The translations under genes were made by a program, and so were the position numbers. The notes under the pieces were generated by a model that had not been told where the DNA came from, made no database searches, and saw nothing but the letters and a program-made list of their open reading frames with translations. A DNA stretch of 64,000 nt. It comes from Castor canadensis (lineage: Eukaryota > Chordata > Mammalia > Rodentia > Castoridae). Positions 49,689 to 60,739 of this stretch are shown here, piece after piece. Position 1 is the first letter of the stretch. Every line of letters starts with the position of its first letter. The DNA lies in NCBI RefSeq assembly GCF_047511655.1, contig NC_133403.1:16799014-16863013 (forward strand). The letters are read 5' to 3'.

Positions 49689-49699
49689 TGGTAATATTT

Positions 49700-51210
49700 A
49701 GAATGGAAGGGTGAGCTGAGATGGAAAGCAAGAAGTTAAAGAAATGGGAAAAACAAATACACAGACTGGAAGGAGAAAACAGAACAAGGTGTCACACAAG
49801 AAGTTTTCAAAGGTGTAAACAGGGAGCTTTAGTGTACTAATTGACAGTAAGCTGAACAGACATTAAAGAGACAGAGAGAGGATTGAAAATCAAAAATAAA
49901 AAAAAATAAACGTAAGAATAAAAATAAAAAATAAGTAACTGAAAGAAAAATCTATTTATAAAAATGTATTAAAATAAAATGAAAAAATAGAAAATTTAAA
50001 CAACCAAAAAACCTCCAAGTTCAAATGCAGTGATGTCTCAGTCTCCAATCCTGGAGATGGTGCCTTGGATGTTGTTCTATAGTTGTCTCATCAAAGGGGA
50101 TGCATAAAAAAGTACAAAACTACACACACATGCACAAATAAACCCCACCAAGTGTCCCAAGTTCAAATGCAATACAGTTTCAGTAAGTTTTTCAGCTTGC
50201 AGGTGTAATTTGGTTGTTCTCTCATCAAAGGTAGGGAGACAAAGAAAAAAAAAGAGTCTGGAGACAGTTCTGAGAATGGTTTCTACAACTGTGGCTTGCC
50301 TGTCTGCTGCTGTCAGACTGCTGTGGCTGGTGGCATTATTTATGCAGATCTCTGGGCTGAGCTTAGCACTCACCTGGCCCCACAGGCTTTGTTTGCTCAG
50401 ATTTCTCCTGTGTGTGAGCCTCTGCTACAAGCTTTCCCCTTTCCAAGCACTGGGAAAGGTGACACTGCACCCGTGTTCTCAGGCCTGCATGTTTATTTAC
50501 AGTTCATGTGGAAGGTGGGTCTTCTCCCTCTCCTGTGCAGTTCTTCTCCCACCTCCACTTTCACAAGCTTTTCTGCTCCTGATTTCTGGGTGGTGCTGCT
50601 GTTCCTGCCAGCTGCCATGTTTGTTTACAGCTCACGTGGGAAGTGGGTCTTCCCTCCTCTCCTGTGGAGTTTTCCTCCCTCCGCCACTCTCAGCAGCTTT
50701 CCCGCTCCTGGTTGCTGGGCGCGTGCCCCTGCTCCTGCCAGAGGCTCTCCAGCCTGCCCGGTTTGTTTATTTACAGTCCCAGGAAGGATTCCCTTCCCCC
50801 AATCTTCAGCGCTCAGGGCACCCCACCCTCTTTCCTGCATGTCTTATTTGTTCTTATTGCTTATTACTCAGTTTCTCTTTTTTCCCCAGGTGGAGGTCAG
50901 TCTGTCCAGGGGCTATGCTGCTCTGGCCCAGGCTTGTCTGTGGGAGTACCACGGTCCTGCAAAGCTCACCTGGTCCGCGTCTTCCCAAGCCGTCTGGGCA
51001 CCGGCAGCTGGCGGCCCGAGGGCCCTCCTTGTTTCTCCGTTTAACGTGAAGTGGAGATTCTCTGTGCCAGCAGGAGGTGTGGAGGGATCAAAGTTATGCC
51101 TTTTCTCAGTGATTATGCCTGCAAAGTGTGTCTCCCGTGTCTCTCCTAGATTTCACTATAGGAGGCTCGCTTTCTGCTTCCTCCCTCTAGCCACCATCTT
51201 GGAATCCCTC
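49700..51210 (-). promoter_or_regulatory. L1 5' UTR/promoter with internal duplicated segment
   Basis: This is the GC-richest part of the element, with an A-rich stretch (49,870-50,010) next to ORF1. The 5' end reads GAGGGATTCCAAGATGGTGG, with a CAAGATGG (YY1-like) motif as in other mammalian L1 promoters. Two copies of a segment of about 128 bp start at 50,491 and 50,619, and a third related start is at 50,761. The copy at 58,421-60,199 has one fewer. Confidence 0.8.
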
Positions 51211-51240
51211 TATACAGTTTTTCAACCCCACATAATCTAG
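50210..51240 (+). other. Overlapping antisense open frames in the L1 5' UTR
   Basis: On the strand opposite to L1, two long frames overlap: 50,210-51,049 (279 codons) and 50,296-51,240 (314 codons). The second runs out of the element into flanking DNA. Both are Leu/Ser/Pro/Cys-rich with no known domain. The related L1 has a 207-codon frame at 59,426-60,049 that shares LTWPHRLCLLR with the first. Human L1 has a short antisense ORF0 in its 5' UTR, which is a positional analogy only. Confidence 0.4.
51211..51222. repeat. Target-site duplication of the full-length L1, right copy
   Basis: TATACAGTTTTT, identical to 44,018-44,029, lies directly after the 5' end of the element. Confidence 0.85.
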
Positions 51241-51451
51241 AACATGAAAAGTGAACCCATAAATTAGGGACTCTGGGTAATAACTTACTGCTCTGGTGGG
51301 GGATGTTAGTAATGAGGGAAGTTATGTATGGGTGGGCAAAGGAATATGGGAAATCTTTGTATCTTCCACTTAATTTTGTTGTGAAGCTAAAATTGCTCTA
51401 AAAAACAAAGTCTATTTTAAAGGGCAGAGGTCATTTAAAACCTAAGCTTAC

Positions 51452-51550
51452 CATGAAGTTGCCAAATGCAGTTGGGAGCTTTAGTTTCTCCAATCTGTGA
51501 ACTTCATCAACAACAAGAACAATCCAAGAGAAGCTGTGCAAGAAACATCA
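51452..51550 (-). pseudogene. CHD1L: CHD1L pseudogene exon: DEAH-box region
   Basis: It reads CFLHSFSWIVLVVDEVHRLE, matching CHD1L [20 protein letters not shown] with the Walker B glutamate kept and DEAH changed to DEVH. The last codons (KLKLPTAFGNFM) do not match NQSSLLHKTLSE, apparently because compensating indels shift the frame. Donor ATG/GTAAGC is canonical. The 5' boundary is unclear, since a stop precedes the match and no acceptor stands out. The full-length L1 inserted just downstream in the intron. Confidence 0.88.
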
Positions 51551-51774
51551 AGTTTTCAGTTTTGTTTAACTCAAATGAGTATCTCACAACCAGAATTGCA
51601 ACTATTGTTAACTAACAGTAAACCCAGCATATTAAAAAAAATCACCTGAACCATCTCCCTATCTGAGGAGCAACAATGTGCATAAAATAATATTTGGATA
51701 AGGTAGTAAAAGGGAATATTTTTCCAAAGTAGGAAAAATGTACACAGAAAGGAAGGAGATAGAAAGAGAAAGAA

Positions 51775-51910
51775 CCTCCTACTATGTGCCAGACATTGGG
51801 CTTGTGTCTACACAGTAAGCAGACATAATTCAGCTAACAAGGAAACTAAGGTTCAGACAAGTTATGTGACTTGGTCAAAGTCAAAAACATAGAGCTGAGA
51901 TTTAAACCCA
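51775..51910 (+). repeat. MIR-like ancient SINE
   Basis: 'ctactatgtgccagacattggg ... caaggaaactaaggttcagac ... gacttggtcaaagtc' follows the MIR consensus order. Confidence 0.65.
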
Positions 51911-51954
51911 GAAGATTAAGAAAGGGGTGTCGCAATAGTCAAAGAAGTGGAATT

Positions 51955-52180
51955 TTGGCAGGCAATGGTGGCTCAAGTCTTTAATCCTGGCTACTTGGGA
52001 GGCAGGGATCAGGAGAATCATGGTTCAAAGCCAGTCTGGACAAATAGTTCAAGACACCTTATCTCAGAAATCCCCAACACAAAACAGGGCTAGTGGACTT
52101 GATCAAGTGGTAAAGTGCCTACCTAGCAAGCATGAGGCTCGGAGTTCAAACTCCAGTACTGCCAAAAAAAAGAAGTGGGA
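51955..52180 (+). mobile_element. Dimeric B1/ID-like SINE
   Basis: A B1-like half ('caatggtggctcaagtcttt') is joined to an ID-like half ('tgatcaagtggtaaagtgcc', 'cggagttcaaactccagtac') and an A tail. It is one of the better preserved copies. Confidence 0.88.
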
Positions 52181-53279
52181 TTTTAAAAGCTATAGTGTAT
52201 ATCCTTTTGTAAAGTGTGACAATTGTACAAAAGATAACAAAGCAGAAGTTATAAGATTTGTAACTTTAATTTTATTTGTAAGTATTATGGAATCACATTA
52301 TGCCATCTTTACATTTAAAAACTAAGTATACATACATAAAAGTGAAATAGAGGTTATGGTAAGAAAATTCCTCAAAAATTAGAGACAGATCTTGTGCAGA
52401 GAAGCCTGTCTTCTCTGAAGTTATGAAGAAAGTTCAGAGGACAAATGAGAGCATAGGTGCATCCTGCTACCATTCACCTGCTGAGACTGGTGCAGGCAGA
52501 GAAAGAACTGGGGTCCAAGGAGAGTATTAGAAGTCCCTGGAGAGTGCAGGGCATGCATGTAAGGACAACAGAAGTGAGCATGCAGATGAGGGAAGACAGT
52601 GGTCAAGATAATCTGTGAATCTCTATAGTACAGAGCTATTCTAAACAGGTTAGATTCTATTCCTTTATGAAGGACTGGACACTAAGATTTTTGCATACAC
52701 AGATCCAAAATGCCTTTTTCAAGAAAGATGGATTGTAACTCAATGAAAGGAAGTGAGTGGAATCATTTACCAAAGTACAATCTAAAGGGTGCACCCTGGA
52801 GAGAAAGATGTGGGTGGAGTCTCAATTGTGAATAACAGACAGTCCAAGAAAACTTCTAATTCTCTCAGTCCAAAGATTTTCCAAATCTAGTGTCCAAAAG
52901 ATTTTAAATTCCTTATATTGTTAACATCATAGTCTTCACTCTCCATAATAGATCCTCTTAGTGAAGAGATTATGCTTCCCTACAGCTTTTGGATCATGCA
53001 ACACAGAATTAGACAATATAACCTTAATGAACATATTGAAAAATACATCTATGTTGCTGTTTTCAACTATGAGTTAGTAATATAAATGTCCCTCTGTGAC
53101 TTAGGTTCTTCAAGCCACCTAGAAATGCATTCAGAGCAGATGATCTGAAATAAAATGACTGTATTTCTGCTGAATAATATGACAGGCAAGTGTGTTTAGA
53201 AACTTTAAGAAGCTATCTAAAAAAAGAGGCTCCATAACTCTGGGTGCTGAGTTTGTATATATGCCTTGCCAAAAATTAA

Positions 53280-53540
53280 GAAATTAATGTGGTTTTGTCT
53301 ATAATGCCAGCTACTCAGGAGGAGGAGATCAAGAGGATTGTGTTTCCAGGCTAACCCAGGAAAAAAGTTAGTGAGAATATAGCTCAATAACTGAGCCTGA
53401 GTGTTGTGGTACAAATCAGTAGAACAATCGAGGTCCAGGTTGGCCCCAGGCAAAAAATTGGAAACACTTTCTGAAGAACAACTAAAGCAAATAGCCTGGA
53501 GGCATTGCTCACATGGCAGAGTCTTGGTGGTCTGACCAAT
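53280..53540 (+). mobile_element. Decayed dimeric SINE
   Basis: 'gtctataatgccagctactcagg' and 'gaggtccaggttggccccagg' are B1-like. The ID half is only faintly visible ('ggcattgctcacatggcag'). Confidence 0.55.
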
Positions 53541-53837
53541 ATATTATTTTCCTCAACTCTAAAGTTGATAATACCTGCCTACTATAGTTTTTGAGAAATT
53601 TATTAGATGATTTATATAAAGCACTCAAAAACATTTATGTTCTAATATTACTGCCTTTTGAGACTTCTACCACACTGCCCTGCTCTGTGGGTATCTGGTG
53701 CTTCTTATCCCTGTATTTCATTTTATGTTTTCCTAGGGGGCTCCATGATTTACTATCCTGGTATTGCCAATAATTCTCAGAATATTTCTTTCCCAGTGAG
53801 AGACCAAAAATGTTAAATTAGACATTAAAAATAAAAA

Positions 53838-54020
53838 TGGGGCTAGATTCAAGTGGTAAAGCATTGGCCTAGGAAATGCAAGACCATGTGTCAAAAACAA
53901 AAAAGAATTAAGAGGGGTTGGGAGGAGTAGATCAATGGTAGGCACTTGTCTAGCATATGCAAAGCCCTGGATTTGACTCCCATCAGTGTCAAAATAAATA
54001 AATAAATAAATGAATAAAAA
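53838..54020 (+). mobile_element. Two adjacent ID-like SINE monomers with (AAAT)n tail
   Basis: 'ggggctagattcaagtggta ... caagaccatgtgtcaaaaac' is followed by 'tagatcaatggtaggcacttgtctagcatatgcaaagccctgg' and an AAAT repeat tail (about 53,992-54,020). Confidence 0.7.
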
Positions 54021-54239
54021 GAAAAAGAAAGGAATACAGTCTTCTCATGAAAAGCAAGGTAATATGCTCACTTAAATGAAACAAATAGGACAAAACACCA
54101 TACAGAAGTAATAAAACCTATGACCTAGACTTTAGTATTTAAATTAGATGAAAGCAGAAATGCACTCATGAAAACTTGGTTGAGGAGAAAAAAACACTTA
54201 AGATATTGATAAAGTACTTTGAAAACAAAAATTTTTGAA

Positions 54240-54345
54240 CATTAAAGAGGCAGAATCCCTACCTAAGTATGTCATAACTATATGGGTCATGGAGAATGAA
54301 ACCCTGTCCGCAAATCTTCATAATTCTTCCTCCTAAAATCTGACT
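54240..54345 (-). pseudogene. CHD1L: Tentative CHD1L exon remnant: WKEEMQRFAPG region
   Basis: On the minus strand, nucleotides GGAGGAAGAATTATGAAGAT and then TTGCGGACAGGGTTT resemble those coding for KEEMQRFAPGL. 'GTTATGACATACTTAGG' could be the VTYAGD codons. Several indels would be needed and no splice sites are clear. Its position between the Walker A and DEAH exons is correct. It could be chance similarity. Confidence 0.35.
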
Positions 54346-55964
54346 AGCCTTTAAATTACATCATAACTGTTATCCTAACATGATCACATGTTGCAACATG
54401 CCACTCCTATTAATAGATGGTACTAAGAACTTGGGGTTGAGTCAATATGAGGCCCAAAAGTTAGAAGTGTGCATCAAACCCTCTTTCTGCAAAGTTAATT
54501 TTATAACACTGACTGTAACTTTAGCTTATTTCCAGAAAAAAGCTCACATAATTCACCTTCTATATAGAATAAAATCTCCAAACTGCAGTCTTGACAGATG
54601 TCTGTGCAAGTTACAGTGTTAAGAATTTAGTCTCTATTATAAACTACCACCCATGTATGTTTCTTCTCAGTTTCCACAACAGCCATCCAAGGTAATACAC
54701 TTATTAATCTAAATTGTACAGATGAAGAAACTTAAATTCACAGAGCTCAATAACTAAGTCAAAGACACACAGATAAAGAGAAGAGGACTAGTACCCAGGA
54801 CTCCCGCCACACCTACCAGTCCACAAACAGGATTCATAAAAGACACAGCAGACATACCAGGAAAGACACAAAGTACCAATGTGAAGGAAAGATGCAACTT
54901 TCATCATTAATTCAGCACAGTTTCTGAAGTAATACAACCTACTCACAATTTCAGAAATGAGTTATCTTTCAAGCAAATCTGAAAATTTAAGGAAGACAAT
55001 TAAAAATGGTGGTATTGACAGATTCTGACATGATTAATCCATTTTTTTGTTAATATACTAAATTGCAGCATTCATCAAAGTCTTACCTGTTTGCAAGGTA
55101 AAAAAAACCTTCAGATCATAATGTTTCAGTATCACTATCTTACAAATGCAAGGGGGACATGATTGAGTGGAAGGTCTTAGTTACCCAGTCTTAGCTTAAG
55201 GAACAAGAATTTAAAATAAGATTGGAGCTTTGTCCTCCATCCCTCTGTTCCAATTAGCAAATGTGAACCCTCAGGACATGATCCTTGTCTCATGTGCATC
55301 AACCAAGAGGTGGCTCAAGGGCCACTATCCTGATCAGCTACCTGGTTAATCTACCAGGAAAGAGAGGAAAGGTGCCTCGCTAACCTGATGTTCCATGAGT
55401 CTTTCCTTCTTTGGATCACAGCCCCTCTGCGAGACTGTGAAGGTAGACTCTCTTTCCAGAAAAATATGTGCTCTCAAAAAAAATTTTTAATGAAATTTCA
55501 GAGGCCTCAACACATTGTAAAGGATTAAGTTGGGGACTCTTTCTAGAAAGAAAGGAAGGAATACCTCATAGGTGGTCAGTAGCACAGGAAAAAGTGACTC
55601 CTGATTTAGGTCTTGCTGAAGGTGAGCTCTCTCCTCCTTGTCACCTGCCTATGTTACATAGGAAAGACCTGGAGCAAATCTGGATCCAAGAAAAGGGGAA
55701 GGTGAGGCCAAATACTAGAGCCATGGTACAGGGTATATGAATCTGGAAAATTACATTACATGGAAGGCTTGCAACATGCATACCTCCAGAGGACTTGCAC
55801 CCAGAGTGTCTTGAGCTCCAAAAGCATCTAGAGGTAAATCTCAGGGTGAGGTACCATATAAACAGGTAGAGGGATCTAAGAAGTTAGGTGTTGACCCTAA
55901 AAACTAAATGGTTTTTTAAACATTAGTTGCTTCCTATTTTACTATGAAAACAATAGTTTCTCCT

Positions 55965-56150
55965 TTTTTTTTTTTTTGCAATACTGGTGACTCAACCAGG
56001 CCTAGTACTTGCCAGTAAAACACAATGCCTCTTAGCCCTTTTGAGATAAGGTCTCACCAGCTTTGCCCAGGATGACCTGGAACTTGCCCTTCTCCTGCCT
56101 CTGCTTCCTGAACAGCTGAAATTATACACATGTATAATCATTCTAGGCTT
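55965..56150 (-). mobile_element. Dimeric SINE, minus strand
   Basis: A poly-T start (55,965-55,978), an inverted ID-like half ('ctggtgactcaaccaggcc') and an inverted B1-like half ('ataaggtctcaccagctttgcccaggatgacc') are visible. Confidence 0.75.
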
Positions 56151-56214
56151 GTTTTCCCTTTTAGTTCAACAGAGTTTACTAAAAGTCTAAGCTGGTCTTT
56201 ATACTGCCAAACTG

Positions 56215-56450
56215 TGCCAGGCATGATGGTGCAAATCTGTAATTCTAGCTACCTGGGAGGTATTGGCAGGAGGATGGATGAAAAGTTCCAGATCGGTCAA
56301 AGTTATTGAAACCATATTTCAAAAACAATATAAAAGCAAAAGTGCTGGGGGCATGACCAAGTGGTAGAGCACTTGTCTAGCAAGTCAAGGTTATGCGATT
56401 CAATTCCCATGCTACAAAATGAATAAATGAACGAAAAAGTAAATAAGTAA
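56215..56450 (+). mobile_element. Dimeric B1/ID-like SINE
   Basis: A B1-like half ('gcatgatggtgcaaatctgtaattctagctacctgggagg') and an ID-like half ('gaccaagtggtagagcacttgtctagcaag') are followed by an A-rich tail. Confidence 0.85.
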
Positions 56451-58079
56451 AGTGTCAAATGGTAACAATAGCATCCAGCAGATCTCCACCATCATATCCT
56501 TAGTGTCTACCTACCTTGCTTAAGTTCAGGGCTTTCTAGAATAAATAATCTCATTGATAATGACAAGTGAACTTTATATTTTACACATCATCCAGAAAAC
56601 TATCTTAATCAATATAAACAATAAAATTTCAGCTACATCTACTCTGTACTTCTCCATCTCTTCTTTCCAGTTCCTCAGAACAGACAAGGGACAAAGTATC
56701 AGAAATGATTCTTCATCATTCAATCTTCCTGCCAAGCAAATGAAGGGAGCAATAGTCTGGAACCCAGAAGAAGTCAGTTTGGGTCACATGTCCCCATAAG
56801 AAACAACCACAAGGTGAACACAACCACAGGGAACAAATTCTTATATTCAACTTGCTTTACAAAGAAATGATGTACAGTCTTCTACACATTAGGAGAGTAA
56901 TTCATTACCAGAGAGTCTCAGTAAAGTTGGCAAAGGAATTTATGGTGTTTACTTAGTTTAGTAGTTAGCAAGCAATAAGGCTCAATATTTATGCAAATTG
57001 GAAATCAATGAAAACAACTCACCTGATAGAAATGATCAGGAAACTGAAACATAAAGCCTGAAGGACAAAGCAATGGAGAGCATGACCCACATAAGGTGGC
57101 TCTTGGCTGTTTGCTGGGCTCATAGATGAGTATCTTTCCTTCATTCCTCTGGGCCTCCCTCCCCAACTTTCTCCTTCCTTCCCCTATTTGTTTTCCTACC
57201 TTCAATGTGTATTTATAGAGTGTGTTTTATTGGTAAGGTGCTTTTCTAAGCTCCAGTTATACAACAGGAAACAAAACAGACAAAACCCTTTGCCTCCTAG
57301 AAAACATTCTTGTGGAAAAAATGAATAATACATTATCCTCAGAAGCAGAAGGAAGCAATAAAATGAAAGTCTTTCTGAAGGCAAATGGGACTTCTTCAGG
57401 AGATGCCCATATACAATTATGATTTGAAGTTGTTTGATATATAGAAAAAATAACCTTCTTTGTAAACAAAAATGTATGAGGAGCCTCCATCCCAAAATGC
57501 TGAGTTACTTCTGAAAAAATTCTATCCTATGCATAATTTGAAATCCTGAGAAATCTATACACCCAAAGATATTCACATCAAGGTTAATTTAAATGGCACA
57601 AAAGGAAGGAACTCACCATTCCTCATCTGTACATTTAAGTAAATTACAATAAATTCTTTTGATTAATGTAGCCAGTAGAAAATGATTGTGAAGAATATAA
57701 TAAAATGCAAACTTGCACTGTCAGAGTTAGATTAACAACACATGAAGTATATGGAGTATATAAGAACTGTAATTTTCAACCTTAATAAACATTGCTACTC
57801 ATGCTGTAGTGAGAGTGCTGTGCTTACAGAGTAGCAGGTCATTTTTAAAATATGAATATATTAATTTTATAATGGAAATATGTTTTAAATTGTGTATAGC
57901 TTCCTAGCCCAACTGTGCCCCCAGAATGGGACTAAACTGGATGAAAACCATTCTGTTTAGCTTTCTCTGAGAATACAATTAGGAGAGAGTTTATCTTTTA
58001 TTACCATAAGATAAATATATCTACATAAGAAATTTGGAGTCACTAGTAAGTCACCAGCAAATATTTAAGGAAGAAATTA

Positions 58080-58260
58080 TGTCAACTTACATGAATTCTT
58101 TCAGAAAACTGAAGAGGAAGTAATAATTCTCAACTCATTCTATGAGCCAGGCTTTAACCCAATACTGAAACCAGGAAAAAGTGTTGAAAGAAAAGCAAAT
58201 ATAGACCAATATCTTTCATGACACAGATAAGAAAATTCAAAACAAAATTTTAGCAAAACA
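58080..58260 (+). mobile_element. Old L1 ORF2 fragment
   Basis: The plus strand encodes KTEEEVIILNSFYEPGFNPI then LKPGKS, like the L1 ORF2 segment with NSFYEA...PKPGKD. It belongs to an older or different L1 family than the full-length copy. Confidence 0.6.
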
Positions 58261-58409
58261 AATTTGGTATTTTTTAAGAGAAGTTAAAATAGAGGTTGGA
58301 AAGCAAAGGACAAGTGACATTAGTTTGCTCTGAATGAAGTAAGCAGGGCAATTCCAATAACTGAGGCACACTGGCTATAGGAAAGGCCTGTTATTGGTCC
58401 AAGGACTGT

Positions 58410-58420
58410 TCACTTGATTT
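58410..58420. repeat. Probable target-site duplication, left copy
   Basis: TCACTTGATTT here resembles TCACTTGACTT at 60,200-60,210, on the other side of the truncated L1. Confidence 0.55.
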
Positions 58421-60199
58421 CTACTTTGGTGTTTATACAGTGCTTCTATGGTTTCCTTTATTTCTTCTTTTTCTTTTTCAAAATCTCTATTTTTGTTGTC
58501 TTGGAATTTCTTGATGTCTCCTGTACATTTTGATGATACCCAGTATCATCTCTACAAAATTCTTGTTGAGTACCTGTAGTATTTCTTCTTTTACATTATT
58601 CTTGTGGGCTTCATTGGTTTCTTTGGCATAGTTTATCTTCTTTTTGTTGGAGTCTGGATCTGACTATCTGCTTTCTTCATTTCCCTCTGGTTCCTGTACT
58701 AATTTTTTGCTGTGGGGAAACTGGTTTCCCTGTTTTTTCTGTCTTCCCGTCATTGCCCTTGGTGTTGTTATTGTCACTGTACTGTGTGCAATTAAGTATT
58801 TTCTAGCTTGTAATAATAGCACTGGTGATATTTAGAATGGAAGGGTGAGAGGAGATGGAAAGCAAAGAAGTTAAAGGAAAAGGGAAAAACAAATAAACAA
58901 GTAGAAAAAACAAAACAAAGAAACAAACAAAAAAAGTTTCAAAGTTATAAACAGGGAGAGACAGTGTACTAATCAACCATAAGCTGAAAAGGCATTAGAG
59001 AGACAGAGACAGGATTGAAAATAAAAAAGTAATGAAATAAAATAAATAAAATTAAATTAAAATTAAAAATAAATAAATGAAAAAATATATATATATAAAT
59101 CTCCAAGTTCAAATGCAATAAAGTTTCAGACTTAATAATTTTGGTGTTGGTCCCTCAGCCTCCAATCCTGGAGATGGTGCCTCAGAAGTATTTCTGTGGT
59201 TGTTTCATCAAAGGGGAAAAAGACTGGAATAACCAAAACAAAACAAAACTGCACAAAAAAAAAAAAAACCCCACAAAGTGTCCCAAGTTCAAATGCAATA
59301 CGGTTTCATTAAGTTTTTCAGCATGAAGGTGTAGTTCAATTGTTGTCTCATCAAAGGTAGGGAGACAGAAAAGAAAAGAAAAAAAAAGAGTCTGGAGACT
59401 GTTCTGTGAATAGCTATCTGCAGCTGTGGCTCACCTGCCAGCTGCTGTCAGCCTGCTGTTGCTGGAGGCTTTATTTATGCAGATCTCAGGGGTGAGCTTA
59501 ACACTCACCTGGCCCCACAGGCTTTGTTTACTCAGAGTTCTCCTGTGTGTGATCACCACTGCTACAAGCTTTCCACTTTCCAAGCACACTAGGGGAGGTG
59601 ACACTGTACCAGCTTTCTCAGGCCGGTGTGTTTATTTACAGCTCACGTGGGAAGTGGGCCTTCTCCCCTCTCCTATGGAGTTTTCCTTGCACCACAGCTT
59701 TTACAAGCTTTCCCACTCCTGGTGGCTGGGTGTGTGCCACAACTCCAGCCTTCTCCAGCCCGATTTGTTTATTTACAGTTCTGTGATGGATACCCCTTGC
59801 CCCATCTTCGGCACTCAGGGTTCCCCACACTCTTTGCTATGTGTCTTTTTGTTGTTATTACTTATCACTCAGTTTCTCTTTTTGTCCCTGGGTGGGGATC
59901 AGTTTGTCCAGGGGGCTATGCTGATCTGGCCCAGGGTTGCCTGTGGGAGTACCACATACAACTTAGCTCACATTGTGGTCCGCGTCTTCCCAAGCCATCT
60001 GGGCACTGGCGTCTGGTGGTGCGGGATCCCTCCTAGTTTCTCTGTTTAACCTGAAGTTTAGATGCTCTGAGCAGGCTGGAATTGTGGAAAAGTCAAATTT
60101 TGCCTCTTAGTGGTTTTTCCTGTAAGGTGTGTCTCCAGCATCTCTTTTTTTTAGTTCAGGAGGCATGCTTTCTGCTTCCTCACTCTAGCTGCCATCACC
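58421..60199 (-). mobile_element. 3'-truncated L1: 5' UTR and start of ORF1 only
   Basis: This aligns to 49,280-51,200 of the full-length L1, from the 5' end to inside the ORF1 coiled coil, where it stops at ACTTTGGTG with no poly-A tail. Imperfect TCACTTGA duplications flank both ends. It has one copy of the 128-bp 5' UTR segment instead of two. Most L1 losses are at the 5' end, so an element that keeps its 5' end and lacks its 3' end is unusual. Confidence 0.88.
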
Positions 60200-60628
60200 T
60201 CACTTGACTTTTAGAGAAACTAATCTTTGTTCTAGTTCCTAGTTCTCAGTTCCTATACTTGAACCAGGTTTGTCTGCCTGAGAAGCCATGGTGTATAAGT
60301 GAAACTTCTCAGTGTACTGTATCAGAAATCATACTGTATTCTGAATAACTCCAAGATTTACACAGAGAAAAGCCCTGGGCTGGGCCCATTAACTGCACTC
60401 CCAACTTAGGTGTGCATTCTCACAGGTGCATGTCAAAAGCCAGTTTAGACCCAAGTGGTGACAAAACTCAACCCACCCCCATAATTAGAAAAATCAAGGT
60501 TATGATTACTTTAAAAAGTGTAGGCATTTCATATCCTAATATACAAATGCTTTAGCTAGCAGCTAAAGATAGTAATGATCTACCAAGAGGTATTTAAGTG
60601 AGGTAAAGAGTGCTCATTAGTAACATAC

Positions 60629-60739
60629 CTTTCAGGTCTTACCCAGGTCCATCTCATCTCCCAGGAACAGCCATTTTGACAATGGAAGCATTGGGCTATC
60701 CAGTTGAACTTTCCAGTTGATAAGGGTGAAGATTAATCC
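60629..60739 (-). pseudogene. CHD1L: CHD1L pseudogene exon: Walker A / motif I region
   Basis: The nucleotides for YQLEG, NWxAQxFHCQNGC and LGDEMGLGKT follow one another in three different frames: YQLE, then NWIAQCFHCQNGC, then LGDEMDLGKT and a TGA. Two one-base deletions and one stop are therefore present. The last glycine before LGKT is aspartate. The donor AAAG/GTATGT is intact; the acceptor AG looks mutated (TTTTTATGG). It is the most 5' exon found. The ATP-binding lysine would have been in this exon. Confidence 0.88.

Larger units (their letters stand above)
51551..58079. other. Intron remnants with SINEs; few assignable sequences
   Basis: Listed repeats are at 51,775-51,910, 51,955-52,180, 53,280-53,540, 53,838-54,020, 55,965-56,150 and 56,215-56,450, plus one tentative exon at 54,240-54,345. 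CHD1L exons for residues about 80-150 should lie here and are otherwise not found. No other coding match was seen. Confidence 0.45.

Noticed and set aside
53838..54000. tRNA-like sequences with box A/B-like motifs
   Set aside because: These are ID-type SINE monomers with A-rich tails, not tRNA genes. They lack a foldable acceptor stem.
57005..57205. Minus-strand frame ending in CAG/GTGAGT near 57,022, considered as a lobe-1 CHD1L exon
   Set aside because: The donor looks good but the residues do not match TIALFIYL or LCPLSVLSNW. The resemblance is only short T/C-rich words.
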